A stretch of 64,000 bases of DNA from Fulvivirga sediminis (lineage in GTDB: Bacteria > Bacteroidota > Bacteroidia > Cytophagales > Cyclobacteriaceae): assembly GCF_016757215.1 (NCBI RefSeq), contig NZ_JAESIY010000018.1, forward strand, positions 1 to 64,000, given 5' to 3'. Under the pieces are notes generated by a model. The model ran no database searches. It had not been told where the DNA came from and saw nothing but the letters and a program-made list of their open reading frames with translations. How positions within the stretch are numbered: the stretch's first letter is position 1; every line of letters starts with the position of its first letter. Below are positions 55,584 to 64,000 of this stretch, in pieces. The translations under genes were made by a program, and so were the position numbers.

Positions 55584-57236
55584 TTACACCAAAATTCTCA
55601 CCGGATTTTCAAGTAGTCCTTTTAGTGTTTGTAAGAAAGCTGCTCCTAAAGCGCCATCCACTACTCTGTGGTCAGCCGAAAGGGTTACTTTCATTACGTT
55701 ACCAGGAACCACTTGCCCATCTTTTACTATTGGAGTTTGTTTAATACCTCCGATAGCCAAGATACATGAATCTGGCGGGTTAATAATGGCGGTAAACTCT
55801 TCTACACCAAACATTCCAAGGTTAGAAACTGTAAAAGTATTTCCTTCCCAGTCTGCTGGTTGTAACTTCTTGCTGTGAGCTTTACCTACTAGATCTTTTA
55901 CCTCTGCAGAGATGTGAGATAATGACTTATTATCTGCAAATCTGATCACAGGCACTAAAAGACCTTCATCTACAGCTACAGCCACACCTACGTGAATGTG
56001 CTTGTTATATCTAATTTTATCTCCTAACCAAGATGAATTAACTTTAGGGTGTTGTCTCAAAGCCGCACTTACCGCTTTAATTACAATATCATTAAAGCTT
56101 ATTTTCACAGGAGAAAATTCATTCATGGCCTTTCTGGCTTCAATAGCCTTATCCATGTTAATCTCCATGGTTATATAGAAGTGAGGAGCAGTAAATTTAC
56201 TCTCAGCCAAACGCTTGCCAATGGTTTTTCTCATTTGAGAAACGTTCACCTCTTCGTAGCTTTCTTCTCCTACCACCTGAGGTATATTCACGGCAGTACC
56301 TTCGCCACCAGCAGCAGCCTGTTTTGCAGGAGCATCAGCTGCAGGAGTATAGTTTTCTATATCTTTTTTAACGATTCTGCCATGATCACCAGATCCTTTG
56401 ATCTTAGTAATATCATAGCCTTTATCTTCAGCCATTTTCTTAGCTAAAGGAGACGCTTTTAACCTACCTCCATCAGTAGTCGAAGAAGTAGCCTTCTCCT
56501 GAGTAGCTGCTGGCTTGCTTTCTTCTTTTTTAGGAGCTTCTTTCTTCGCTTCCTTTTTCTCCTCGCCACCGCCAGAAGATTTTTTAGCTTTAGCCTGATG
56601 TGCTTTAAGAAGTTTTTCGAAATCAGCTCCCTTTTCACCTACAATGGCTAAAACACCATCCACTTCAACAGAGTCACCTTCTTCTACACCTATATAAAGC
56701 AAAGTACCATCTTCGTAAGCTTCCAGCTCCATAGTAGCCTTATCTGTTTCTACTTCGGCCATAACATCACCTGAAGACACAGAATCGCCTACCTTCTTTT
56801 GCCAGCTAGCAATGGTACCTTCCGTCATGGTATCACTCATTTTCGGCATGGTAACCACAGTTGCGTTCACATCAGAAGCATCAATCTCTTCTACCTCCTC
56901 TTCTTCGGCACCACTATCCGATGACTCTTCTTCCTTGGCTGCTCCATTATCAGAACCTCCGCTTTCAATCTCTTTAAGCAAGCCACTGATGTCTTCACCT
57001 TCCTCTCCGATAATAGCTATTACAGCATCAATCGGAACTGCATCTTTCTCTTTTACACCAATGTGAAGCAATGTCCCATCTTCATAGGATTCCAGCTCCA
57101 TTGTTGCTTTATCTGTTTCTACTTCTGCTAAAATATCGCCCGACTTTACCTTGTCTCCCTCCTTCACTAACCAAGACGCGATTACACCTTCTTCCATGGT
57201 GTCGCTCATTTTGGGCATACGTATTACTTCTGCCAT
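55584..57236 (-). CDS. pdhC: Pyruvate dehydrogenase complex E2 (dihydrolipoamide acetyltransferase)
   Basis: A 550-aa core subunit of the pyruvate dehydrogenase complex. Two N-terminal lipoyl domains carry the swinging-arm lysines K43 and K166 (both in ETDKATMELE). An Ala/Lys/Glu-rich linker, a peripheral-subunit-binding domain (about residues 258-295, ASPLAKKMAEDKGYD) and the catalytic domain with H523 and D527 (SADHRVVDG) follow. It transfers acetyl groups from lipoamide to CoA. E1 and E3 genes are not adjacent. It has a textbook Bacteroidota promoter and its own terminator. Confidence 0.95.
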   Translation of the reverse strand: MAEVIRMPKMSDTMEEGVIASWLVKEGDKVKSGDILAEVETDKATMELESYEDGTLLHIGVKEKDAVPIDAVIAIIGEEGEDISGLLKEIESGGSDNGAAKEEESSDSGAEEEEVEEIDASDVNATVVTMPKMSDTMTEGTIASWQKKVGDSVSSGDVMAEVETDKATMELEAYEDGTLLYIGVEEGDSVEVDGVLAIVGEKGADFEKLLKAHQAKAKKSSGGGEEKKEAKKEAPKKEESKPAATQEKATSSTTDGGRLKASPLAKKMAEDKGYDITKIKGSGDHGRIVKKDIENYTPAADAPAKQAAAGGEGTAVNIPQVVGEESYEEVNVSQMRKTIGKRLAESKFTAPHFYITMEINMDKAIEARKAMNEFSPVKISFNDIVIKAVSAALRQHPKVNSSWLGDKIRYNKHIHVGVAVAVDEGLLVPVIRFADNKSLSHISAEVKDLVGKAHSKKLQPADWEGNTFTVSNLGMFGVEEFTAIINPPDSCILAIGGIKQTPIVKDGQVVPGNVMKVTLSADHRVVDGALGAAFLQTLKGLLENPVRILV

Positions 57237-57258
57237 AGGTCTCTATTAAATTTTGTGC

Positions 57259-57290
57259 CAAAAATAAGGGTTAAAATCCCTTTATTCAAA
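57259..57290 (-). promoter_or_regulatory. Promoter of pdhC
   Basis: A complete Bacteroidota promoter on the minus strand: -33 TTTG (57287-57290), 20-bp spacer, -7 TATTTTTG (57259-57266). The start would fall near 57252, leaving about a 16-nt leader. Confidence 0.7.
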
Positions 57291-57319
57291 TAAATGATTT
57301 CAAATAAATATGATCTTTA

Positions 57320-60232
57320 TCAAAAACTAATATTTGATATCAGTAGCTCAAACTTACTACCTCCTGAGCTATAATCATTGGCTTTTGAGTAGGAAATTCT
57401 AAATCCTAATGAAAGTTCTGGTGGGAATCGAAAAATATTTATATCAAATAAGAAATCTGCACCAAAAGATTGGTATTGCGCATCCCTTTTTACGTATATT
57501 TCTTGTTGATCATTTACCAGATCAATGCTACCAGCGCCATAATCATAAAACAAGTTAGTTCTTATTCTTTTCACATACAATATCGGCCCTAAAGTGAGAT
57601 CAGGATACCAAAGAGGCAACGTATAATTAGCCGAAAGAGAAATAAAATCTTCCCAATTTCTATGTGAATACCCACGTGGAAGAGGAATCTGATTCCTGAG
57701 CAGATAAGTATCATTATTCAATGTGTCTAATTTCCACTTTTTATGCTGAAAAGCTCCTCTTACGTAAAAGCTATGATTAGCCAATAAGCCTGGGAAATAC
57801 AAAGTGCCTCTCAAAGCAGTTTGCTCAGCATCATAATCACCTCCAAAAGGAGATGCCGTATGATTAATAGTAATTGACTGCCCCCATTTACTATTCAAAT
57901 CACGAGCACTGGTCTTCAAAAGCCTGTAATAGTTTAACGTTGTTTTATTGGTAAGTAAGTCTCCATTAGCCTGCTGATCAATAAATAAACGGTCTGGTTG
58001 ATTATAATCTGTAACACGAGTAAGACCAAAATTATTTTCAATAGTTAACTGACTACGAAATTTTGAACGCGTAAGTAATAACGGTATTCTAAACCCTGCA
58101 TTCACTGTAGTTTCATTCCACTCGAATTCTACATCTTCTCCTTCAACCCTCTCTGTAGTAGAGCGACTCCCTCGGGTAACTTCCATATCTATTATAGGAT
58201 ACCATCCCTGATAACTTATTCCGGCAGAACCGTAGCCAGTCTCTTCTTGCACGTCATAAGTATAGCCTAACGAAATATCAGTAGTACTGAGTACATCTCT
58301 GGAAAACACGCCCACTTGAGCCCTAGTTAGGTCTGTAGTAGCATAAGGCCCCCAGCTATGGATATTGAACATATGCCCTAGCTTACTATACTTTTTTACA
58401 GGATATTGCTCATCAGGCACCTCATTCAGTATATTAGGATTTCCTTCCTGCTCTGTAAGCAGTTGAGGCAGCGTAGAGCGCCTATCTTCCACCTCACTTA
58501 GAGGCTTCCAAGTATCGACAGTAAAAGGAGTTTTAACCACGTCAAATCCATTCACGGTGTAATCGTTATAGTAAATGTATTCACCATCAGGAGAGATAGC
58601 AGGGTTATATGCACCATACTTGCTACTTGTCACTTGATAAACCTGTTCAGTTTCAAGGTCTTTCACATATATATTATCTATGCCACTGTATGGAGAATTA
58701 TAAAATAAATATTGACCATATAATACAGGGTGACCAATATTTTCATTTGTAACAGATAGTAACACTTTTTCTTCACCAGAAGCATAATCGATCTTCACCA
58801 CTTCTTTGCTTAGCGACTTTACTTTTACGGCCACTATGGCCTCATCGTCATCTGTCCAGCGTGCCATGGTATAAAGTGAATTATCAACGTCGGAAAATCT
58901 TCTCACCTCTTCACCACTCAGTCCATCAATCACTACCAAATAATTCTTTCCTTCAATAGTGTTAAGTGCTGTGACTATCTGATTGCTCTTGCTAGATAAG
59001 GCAGCGGCGGCATACCTACTTTTCCGGGTAATAGTTTTAGCTTTATCGTTAGCCAAATCCAGAGTTTTCACTACAGAGTAGTTCTTTTGCCTCCAGCGAG
59101 GATCATACCGGTACTCATTCCAAACCAATTGATCATTTTGAAGAGAAAGCATACCGGAACTGTTCATAATGCCCGGCGTATACACTACCTCCTCCTCTCC
59201 TTGAGCATTTAAAACAACAAACTTCTCTATTTCACTAATACCCGATTTCAACACCAGCACCCTGCCATCTGACAATGGCTGTGGATACTCATAATTTCTA
59301 AAAACTTCAGATTCTCTTTTATTAACGGTAGTAAATGGACTTATTTTCACTCCTTGCAACTGAGCCTTCCAAATACCCTCCCAATCATCCATCATTAATT
59401 CATAATTACCTACCAGATAAGTACCAGTTTTTATTTTTAGTGAATTAGAAAAAGTAAACGGAATAAATGGAAATGAAAAGGCAATATTGGTCACCTTACC
59501 CCAGATATCCTTATCCCCTGTCCTCTTTCGTAAGCTCCCTACAAAATGGTAACCTAAAACATAGTGATTAGGAATAAAGTCTTTATAAGATCCTAAGTGC
59601 TGTTTATGATAATTATATCTCTTTTTTCCGAGGGTATTAGCTCTAAATTCACGATTAAAAGATGGAATTCTTCCTCTTCCACTATTAGTCAAGGCTGTTT
59701 CCAAGGCTACTGCATCTCCCTCCCAAAACCATCTGGGAGCTGCACAATATGCCATTGCTGACTGCGTATTTTCACCAAATAGGTAGTAGAAAACCTTATT
59801 AAATCCTCTTTTACTTTGTTTATTTTGAACTACATGTCTAAACTCATGCACAGAGAGCAGATCAAGCCAGCGATTATTTCCAGTAAAATTATAATCTTGT
59901 GGAGGCATAGTCTGAAACTCTGATCTCCTTGGCCCCAGAGTAACAAAGCCGTTAGAAATGGTATTTCTGTTTTGCAAAATGACTGATATTCTTTTAGGCT
60001 CCCTTCCACCCATGCTCTCAGACTCAGGAGCTCTTAAATATTGTAGTTTACCAGCCACCTGCTGAGCTTGTTCATCAAAACCATCCTGATAAATAACTCT
60101 GAACCCAGGGGTAATAACTTGCTTCCACTTGATGGAGGTAGGAGAGTTATCCAATATCAGGTCTGTCTGCGCTGAAGCTGGAAGAAAACGCAAGAAAATC
60201 AGAAAAAACAATAATGACTTAATAGACTTCAT
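57320..60232 (-). CDS. Gluzincin-like metalloprotease fused to TolB-type propeller and outer-membrane beta-barrel
   Basis: About 970 aa from the ATG at 60232, which has GGAGG upstream and gives a clean signal peptide; an ATG at 60268 is less likely. The N-terminal part has HEFRH (H129, E130, H133) and a third ligand candidate E171 in WFWEGDA, matching HExxH...E gluzincins. The middle (about 310-590) is a WD40-like/TolB beta-propeller with YNPAISPDGEYIYYND-type blades. The C-terminal 350 residues have alternating aromatic strands and end in phenylalanine, like BamA-type surface-antigen barrels. It should sit in the outer membrane. Confidence 0.75.
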   Translation of the reverse strand: MKSIKSLLFFLIFLRFLPASAQTDLILDNSPTSIKWKQVITPGFRVIYQDGFDEQAQQVAGKLQYLRAPESESMGGREPKRISVILQNRNTISNGFVTLGPRRSEFQTMPPQDYNFTGNNRWLDLLSVHEFRHVVQNKQSKRGFNKVFYYLFGENTQSAMAYCAAPRWFWEGDAVALETALTNSGRGRIPSFNREFRANTLGKKRYNYHKQHLGSYKDFIPNHYVLGYHFVGSLRKRTGDKDIWGKVTNIAFSFPFIPFTFSNSLKIKTGTYLVGNYELMMDDWEGIWKAQLQGVKISPFTTVNKRESEVFRNYEYPQPLSDGRVLVLKSGISEIEKFVVLNAQGEEEVVYTPGIMNSSGMLSLQNDQLVWNEYRYDPRWRQKNYSVVKTLDLANDKAKTITRKSRYAAAALSSKSNQIVTALNTIEGKNYLVVIDGLSGEEVRRFSDVDNSLYTMARWTDDDEAIVAVKVKSLSKEVVKIDYASGEEKVLLSVTNENIGHPVLYGQYLFYNSPYSGIDNIYVKDLETEQVYQVTSSKYGAYNPAISPDGEYIYYNDYTVNGFDVVKTPFTVDTWKPLSEVEDRRSTLPQLLTEQEGNPNILNEVPDEQYPVKKYSKLGHMFNIHSWGPYATTDLTRAQVGVFSRDVLSTTDISLGYTYDVQEETGYGSAGISYQGWYPIIDMEVTRGSRSTTERVEGEDVEFEWNETTVNAGFRIPLLLTRSKFRSQLTIENNFGLTRVTDYNQPDRLFIDQQANGDLLTNKTTLNYYRLLKTSARDLNSKWGQSITINHTASPFGGDYDAEQTALRGTLYFPGLLANHSFYVRGAFQHKKWKLDTLNNDTYLLRNQIPLPRGYSHRNWEDFISLSANYTLPLWYPDLTLGPILYVKRIRTNLFYDYGAGSIDLVNDQQEIYVKRDAQYQSFGADFLFDINIFRFPPELSLGFRISYSKANDYSSGGSKFELLISNISF

Positions 60233-60367
60233 TTTACAAAATTTCCTCCAAATTAATAAAAGCGCCATTCATTACAAGAAAAACTCCTTTCAAACATTAA
60301 CAACCTGTATTTTATAATTTTTATTTATAAATTGATAGTCCTTATCATTCAAAACTAAACTTATATA

Positions 60368-63217
60368 ATGAAAAAAATTTACTCAATCATTTTCTTCATA
60401 TCACTGGTGCTGCTACAGTCTTGTGATACTTCTGAAGAAAATAAAAACTCAGCAGACGGTGAGTTGTCAATTGATTACGAAAAAGTGACTCTGAGTAATG
60501 GTCTGGATGTAATATTGCATGAAGATCATTCTGATCCGATTGTGGCAACGGCTATTCTGATACATGCGGGCTCTAACCGTGAAAAGCCGGGACGCACAGG
60601 CTTTGCTCACTTCTTTGAGCATATGCTATTTCAGCGTTCGGAAAATTTGCCACAAGGTGCATTTTTCAAAAATATCAATGAATGGGGAGGCACCTTTAAC
60701 GGAGGCACATGGACTGATGGTACTGTATATTATGAAGTGGTGCCTAAAGATGCCCTTGAGAAAGTGCTATGGATGGAGTCTGACCGAATGGGCTATTTCA
60801 TTAACTCAGTAACTAAAGCTAGCCTGGAAGGTGAAAAACCGGTAGTACAAAATGAAAAGCGCCAGCGATATGACAATGTAGCTTACGGTAATACGAGAGC
60901 AGTAATTAATAAGGCCTTATATCCTGCCTCACACCCCTACAACTGGCTTACTATAGGTGAGCTGGAAGACCTACAAAATGCAACACTTGATGATGTAAAA
61001 GAATTTTATGAGCAATATTATGGCCCTAACAACGCTACCTTGGTATTAACCGGAGATTTCAACACGGAAGAGATCAAAAAACTAATAGAAAAGTATTTTG
61101 GAGAAATACCTTCAAGAGGCGTAGACCAACCTTTAAAGCCTCAGCCTATCAAGCTAGATTCTACTATTCAGCTCTATTTCGAAGATAACTTTGCCAGCTT
61201 GCCAGAACTCACCATTACCTGGCCTACGGTAGAGCAATATCACAAAGATCAATGGGCTTTAGATGTGTTAGGCGACATTTTATCTGATGGCAAAAGAGCT
61301 CCACTCTACAAAGTACTGGTAGAAGAAAAAGAATTGGCTCCTAACCCTGCTGCGTATAATAGCAGCAATGAGCTAGCCGGCACCTTTACCATAAAGGTGA
61401 GAGCCAATGAAGATGTAAACCTAGATAGCGCCAAAGCTGCCGTATTTGAAGCATTAGCTATGTTTGAAAAAGAGGGAGTCAACCAAAAAGACCTGGATCG
61501 CATAAAAGCCGGACTTGAAACTGATTTTTACAATGGCATATCAAGCATACTCGGAAAAGCATTTCAGTTGGCCACTTATAATGAATACGCGGGTAGCCCT
61601 GATTATGTAAAAACCGATATTCATAACATAAAGGCGGTCACTAAAGAAGAAGTGATGGATGTATATAACAAATACATTAAAGGCCAAAACTATGTACTCA
61701 CCAGCTTTGTACCATCAGGCAAGCCCAACCTAGCCGTAGGCAAAAGCACCATAGCAGAGATAGAAGAAGAAGCCATAATACCTAATGAACAAAGTGCCTT
61801 AGTAGAACAAGAGCCTAGCGAGGACTACCCTCGTACAGAGAGTTCTTTTGATCGTACGCAAGAGCCTCCTTTAGGAGATGCCCCATTGCTTACCCCTCCT
61901 AGTATCTGGACTAGCGAGCTCTCAAACGGAATGGGTGTATACGGCATAGAAACCAGTGAACTTCCCTTGGTTAATTTCAGCATAAAAATAAGCGGTGGTC
62001 ATAAAGTGGATAATCCTGATAAAGTGGGGGTAGCTTATATGATTACTGATCTTATGATGGAAGGCACCAAAACCAAAACCCCCGAAGAGCTTGAAGATGC
62101 CATCGGTCAGCTAGGTGCAAATATCAGAATGTATACTTCCGATGAGTTTATTACCATTACAGCCAACTGCTTATCCCGAAACTATCTGGCTACGTTAGAG
62201 CTAGTTAAAGAAATTTTGCTAGAGCCTCGCTGGGATGCTAAAGAATTTGATAGGATTAAAAAAGCTACCATTAACAGCATACAACAAAGAGATGTAAACC
62301 CGAATGCCTTAGCTAATATGGTATTAAATGCTAAACTATACGGTAAAGAAAGTATATTAGGAACGCCTTCATCAGGAGATGTTAACTCCATTGAATCTAT
62401 CACTATGGAAGATATGAAGTCATTCTACAATCAATACTTCTCCCCATCGATTGCTAATTTCCATATCGCAGGAAATGTGAGTGCTGATGATGTAAAAGCT
62501 TCTATTGCCTCCTTTGAAGAAAAGTGGGCGGCCAAAGAGGTGAATATACCAGAACCAGCTACTCTTCCTGTACCTGATGAGCCTCAAGTATATTTCGTAG
62601 ATATACCGAAAGCAAAGCAATCAGTTATAGTAATCGCCAGACTTACCGTAGCGGGTGATGATCCTGATTTTTATCCTTTGACAGTGGCCAACTACCGACT
62701 GGGAGCAGGATCAGGAGGAAGGCTATTCCAAGTATTGAGAGAAGACAAAGGTTATACCTATGGGGCATATTCTTATCTAGAGATGAGCACCTACCCTGGG
62801 CCATTTGTAGCTTCATCTAGCGTGAAGTCTAACGTAACACTGGAGTCTTTGGAAACCTTTAAGGATGTGATAGGCAACTACGGAAAAACTTATACAGAAG
62901 ATGATCTTAATAAAACCAAAAATGCCTTAATAAAACAAAATACTAGAAAGTTTGAAACTCTCAATTCACTTTTAGGCATTTTAGAAACCTTAAGTAGTTA
63001 TGATCTACCACTTGATTACATAGAGGAGGAGCAAAAAACCTTGCAAAATATGACTATGGAAGACGTTCAAGGTCTGGTTAGAAAGTATATGGATCTTAAA
63101 AACATGACTTACGTAATAGTAGGTGACAAAGAAACACAATATGACAGGCTTAAAGTAGAAGGAATGGGCAGCCCCAAGTTAGTGAATAAAAATGGAGACT
63201 CAGAGCCTGCTATGTAA
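60368..63217 (+). CDS. M16 family (pitrilysin-like) zinc protease lipoprotein
   Basis: A 949-aa protein with a lipobox LLQSC, so it is anchored in the envelope. The N-terminal M16 domain holds the inverted zinc motif HFFEH (H81, E84, H85) and the third ligand E163 (VVQNEKRQ). A linker rich in Glu/Pro (about 490-510) connects to a second, M16-like domain without HxxEH that presumably shapes the chamber. Full-length proteins of this type degrade small peptides in the periplasm. It is divergent from the metalloprotease fusion. Confidence 0.93.
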   Translation: MKKIYSIIFFISLVLLQSCDTSEENKNSADGELSIDYEKVTLSNGLDVILHEDHSDPIVATAILIHAGSNREKPGRTGFAHFFEHMLFQRSENLPQGAFFKNINEWGGTFNGGTWTDGTVYYEVVPKDALEKVLWMESDRMGYFINSVTKASLEGEKPVVQNEKRQRYDNVAYGNTRAVINKALYPASHPYNWLTIGELEDLQNATLDDVKEFYEQYYGPNNATLVLTGDFNTEEIKKLIEKYFGEIPSRGVDQPLKPQPIKLDSTIQLYFEDNFASLPELTITWPTVEQYHKDQWALDVLGDILSDGKRAPLYKVLVEEKELAPNPAAYNSSNELAGTFTIKVRANEDVNLDSAKAAVFEALAMFEKEGVNQKDLDRIKAGLETDFYNGISSILGKAFQLATYNEYAGSPDYVKTDIHNIKAVTKEEVMDVYNKYIKGQNYVLTSFVPSGKPNLAVGKSTIAEIEEEAIIPNEQSALVEQEPSEDYPRTESSFDRTQEPPLGDAPLLTPPSIWTSELSNGMGVYGIETSELPLVNFSIKISGGHKVDNPDKVGVAYMITDLMMEGTKTKTPEELEDAIGQLGANIRMYTSDEFITITANCLSRNYLATLELVKEILLEPRWDAKEFDRIKKATINSIQQRDVNPNALANMVLNAKLYGKESILGTPSSGDVNSIESITMEDMKSFYNQYFSPSIANFHIAGNVSADDVKASIASFEEKWAAKEVNIPEPATLPVPDEPQVYFVDIPKAKQSVIVIARLTVAGDDPDFYPLTVANYRLGAGSGGRLFQVLREDKGYTYGAYSYLEMSTYPGPFVASSSVKSNVTLESLETFKDVIGNYGKTYTEDDLNKTKNALIKQNTRKFETLNSLLGILETLSSYDLPLDYIEEEQKTLQNMTMEDVQGLVRKYMDLKNMTYVIVGDKETQYDRLKVEGMGSPKLVNKNGDSEPAM

Positions 63218-63239
63218 TTAAAGACATTAAACAACACAT

Positions 63240-63272
63240 AAGGCCATATTACATCTATTGTAATGTGGCTTT
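63240..63272 (+). terminator. Terminator of the M16 gene
   Basis: Thirteen-bp arms with two G-U pairs (AAGGCCATATTAC and GTAATGTGGCTTT) around a 7-nt loop, followed by ATTTCTT. It overlaps the 3' end of the convergent histidine kinase gene. Confidence 0.65.
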
Positions 63273-64000
63273 ATTTCTTACACAAAATTTATTGGGCACC
63301 ACTAGCTGAAATACTGTATCCCCTTCTAATGACCTAATCAACTCCACATGTCCTTTCAGCTTATAGGCAGTAATAAGTGCCACATATAATCCCAGACCTG
63401 ATCCGGTAGAACGTTCTGTTCCTCTATAAAACATATCAAAAATCCTAGTATGCTGATCTTTATTTATGCCTATGCCGTTATCTTCAATGGTTATAGTGAG
63501 CGTTTGTTCGGTCACATGTGCTTCAATAAACACCTTAGAATCTGAAGTATTTTCCTTTTTATAGTCAATGGCATTTTTAATTAATGGAGCCAGCGCTCTA
63601 TTAAGCAAATTTCTATCGCTGGTAAAGGGCGCTTCTATGTTAAAATTCAATTTCCAATCAATCTGACCTATCCTACAGCTATCTCCAGAATAATCTGTAA
63701 TTATATTTCTAGTTAACTCAGCTATATCCACTCTATCAAAAACCAGAGTAGCTGATTCTATAAAAGCAAGGTGATTAATGTCACCCATCAGCGCATTTTG
63801 CTTTCTTATGGTTTTTTCCATTAGCAATAGGCATTCAAGCTGATGGCTACTAGCGTCTCTTTTAACCAGATCTACCAACCCTAAGATAGTGGAGCTGGGA
63901 GCTTTTAGATCGTGAGAAGTTCTATACATGAGCCTATCATATTCATAACTCACCCTCTTTAACCTCTGACTATCGCCTACGGTGAAGGCTACGTCCTGCA
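63255..64000 (-). CDS. Histidine kinase, 5' end beyond the window
   Basis: The visible part holds the HisKA phosphorylation site (MYRTSHDLKAPSSTILG) and a complete HATPase domain with the N box LIKNAIDYKK, the G1 box EDNGIGI, the F box FDMFYRG and the G2 box SGLGLYVALI. The frame stays open to the window edge (VAFTVGDSQRLKR precedes), so an internal GTG at 63953 is not the true start and the sensor domain is missing from view. No response regulator is visible beside it. Confidence 0.88.
   Translation of the reverse strand, partial: QDVAFTVGDSQRLKRVSYEYDRLMYRTSHDLKAPSSTILGLVDLVKRDASSHQLECLLLMEKTIRKQNALMGDINHLAFIESATLVFDRVDIAELTRNIITDYSGDSCRIGQIDWKLNFNIEAPFTSDRNLLNRALAPLIKNAIDYKKENTSDSKVFIEAHVTEQTLTITIEDNGIGINKDQHTRIFDMFYRGTERSTGSGLGLYVALITAYKLKGHVELIRSLEGDTVFQLVVPNKFCVRNKATLQ

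Noticed and set aside
63953-63953. GTG start of the last histidine kinase
   Set aside because: The frame remains open to the window edge with plausible protein sequence, so the real start is outside.

Overview
The window looks like a chromosomal segment of a marine or soil Bacteroidota, most likely a Cytophagales (Fulvivirga/Roseivirga-like) bacterium. The reasons are: a secreted protease ending in a type IX secretion (T9SS) sorting domain, Bacteroidota-type promoters (-33 TTTG, -7 TAnnTTTG), few strong Shine-Dalgarno sites, many lipoproteins, DUF4836-like and DUF6933 proteins, and AT-rich DNA. The genus is inference. No phage, plasmid, rRNA, canonical tRNA or CRISPR locus is visible.

Layout. 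0.1-5 kb: a DUF4184 membrane protein, an autoregulated marR-MFS exporter pair, a methionine aminopeptidase, a truncated flotillin (FloA)-like gene with a frameshift-prone A-run, and a DUF6933 gene. 5-8.2 kb: a thiamine salvage operon (thiM-thiE-thiD-tenA) behind a TPP riboswitch. 8.3-12 kb: a small lipoprotein and a large T9SS subtilase. 12.4-16.8 kb: a four-unit structured RNA array, one unit of which carries a circularly permuted, closed-acceptor tRNA mimic. It lies 5 nt downstream of a 722-aa MXAN_6230/SCO0854-type (TerD-like) gene. Upstream of that are a COG0523 metal chaperone and a MerC-like protein under a two-site operator. 16.8-19.2 kb: palindromic repeats surrounding a small GIY-YIG nuclease gene, with an exact 980-bp tandem duplication.

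19.2-24.9 kb: a GH31 enzyme resembling alpha-1,4-glucan lyases, a lipoprotein with one CxxCH haem motif, and an SDR dehydrogenase. 25-32.2 kb: regulators (WYL, Crp-like), GNAT, a 2H phosphoesterase, an M20 amidohydrolase, a glycosidase-like/CBM9 pair and a VOC protein. 32.3-38.5 kb: a lipoprotein plus two related envelope proteins, an alpha/beta hydrolase, DUF2809 and a SnoaL-like protein. 38.5-45 kb: a giant AsmA-like protein and a GH31 lipoprotein. 45-50 kb: a methyltransferase, a histidine kinase, an SLC12-like transporter, a 40-aa membrane peptide and a four-cysteine protein. 50-64 kb: a secreted protein, a PolX whose polymerase site is degenerate, GT9, ArsC, HslV, the PDH E2 subunit, a metalloprotease/propeller/beta-barrel fusion, an M16 protease and an edge-truncated histidine kinase.

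Most of this is ordinary core or accessory metabolism. The outstanding object is the RNA array at 12442-12799. Its four hairpins share one internal-loop/apical-motif plan, while their stems differ completely in sequence yet stay perfectly paired. That is covariation visible within a single locus. One unit displays a tRNA-like fold similar in topology to bacterial Y RNAs.
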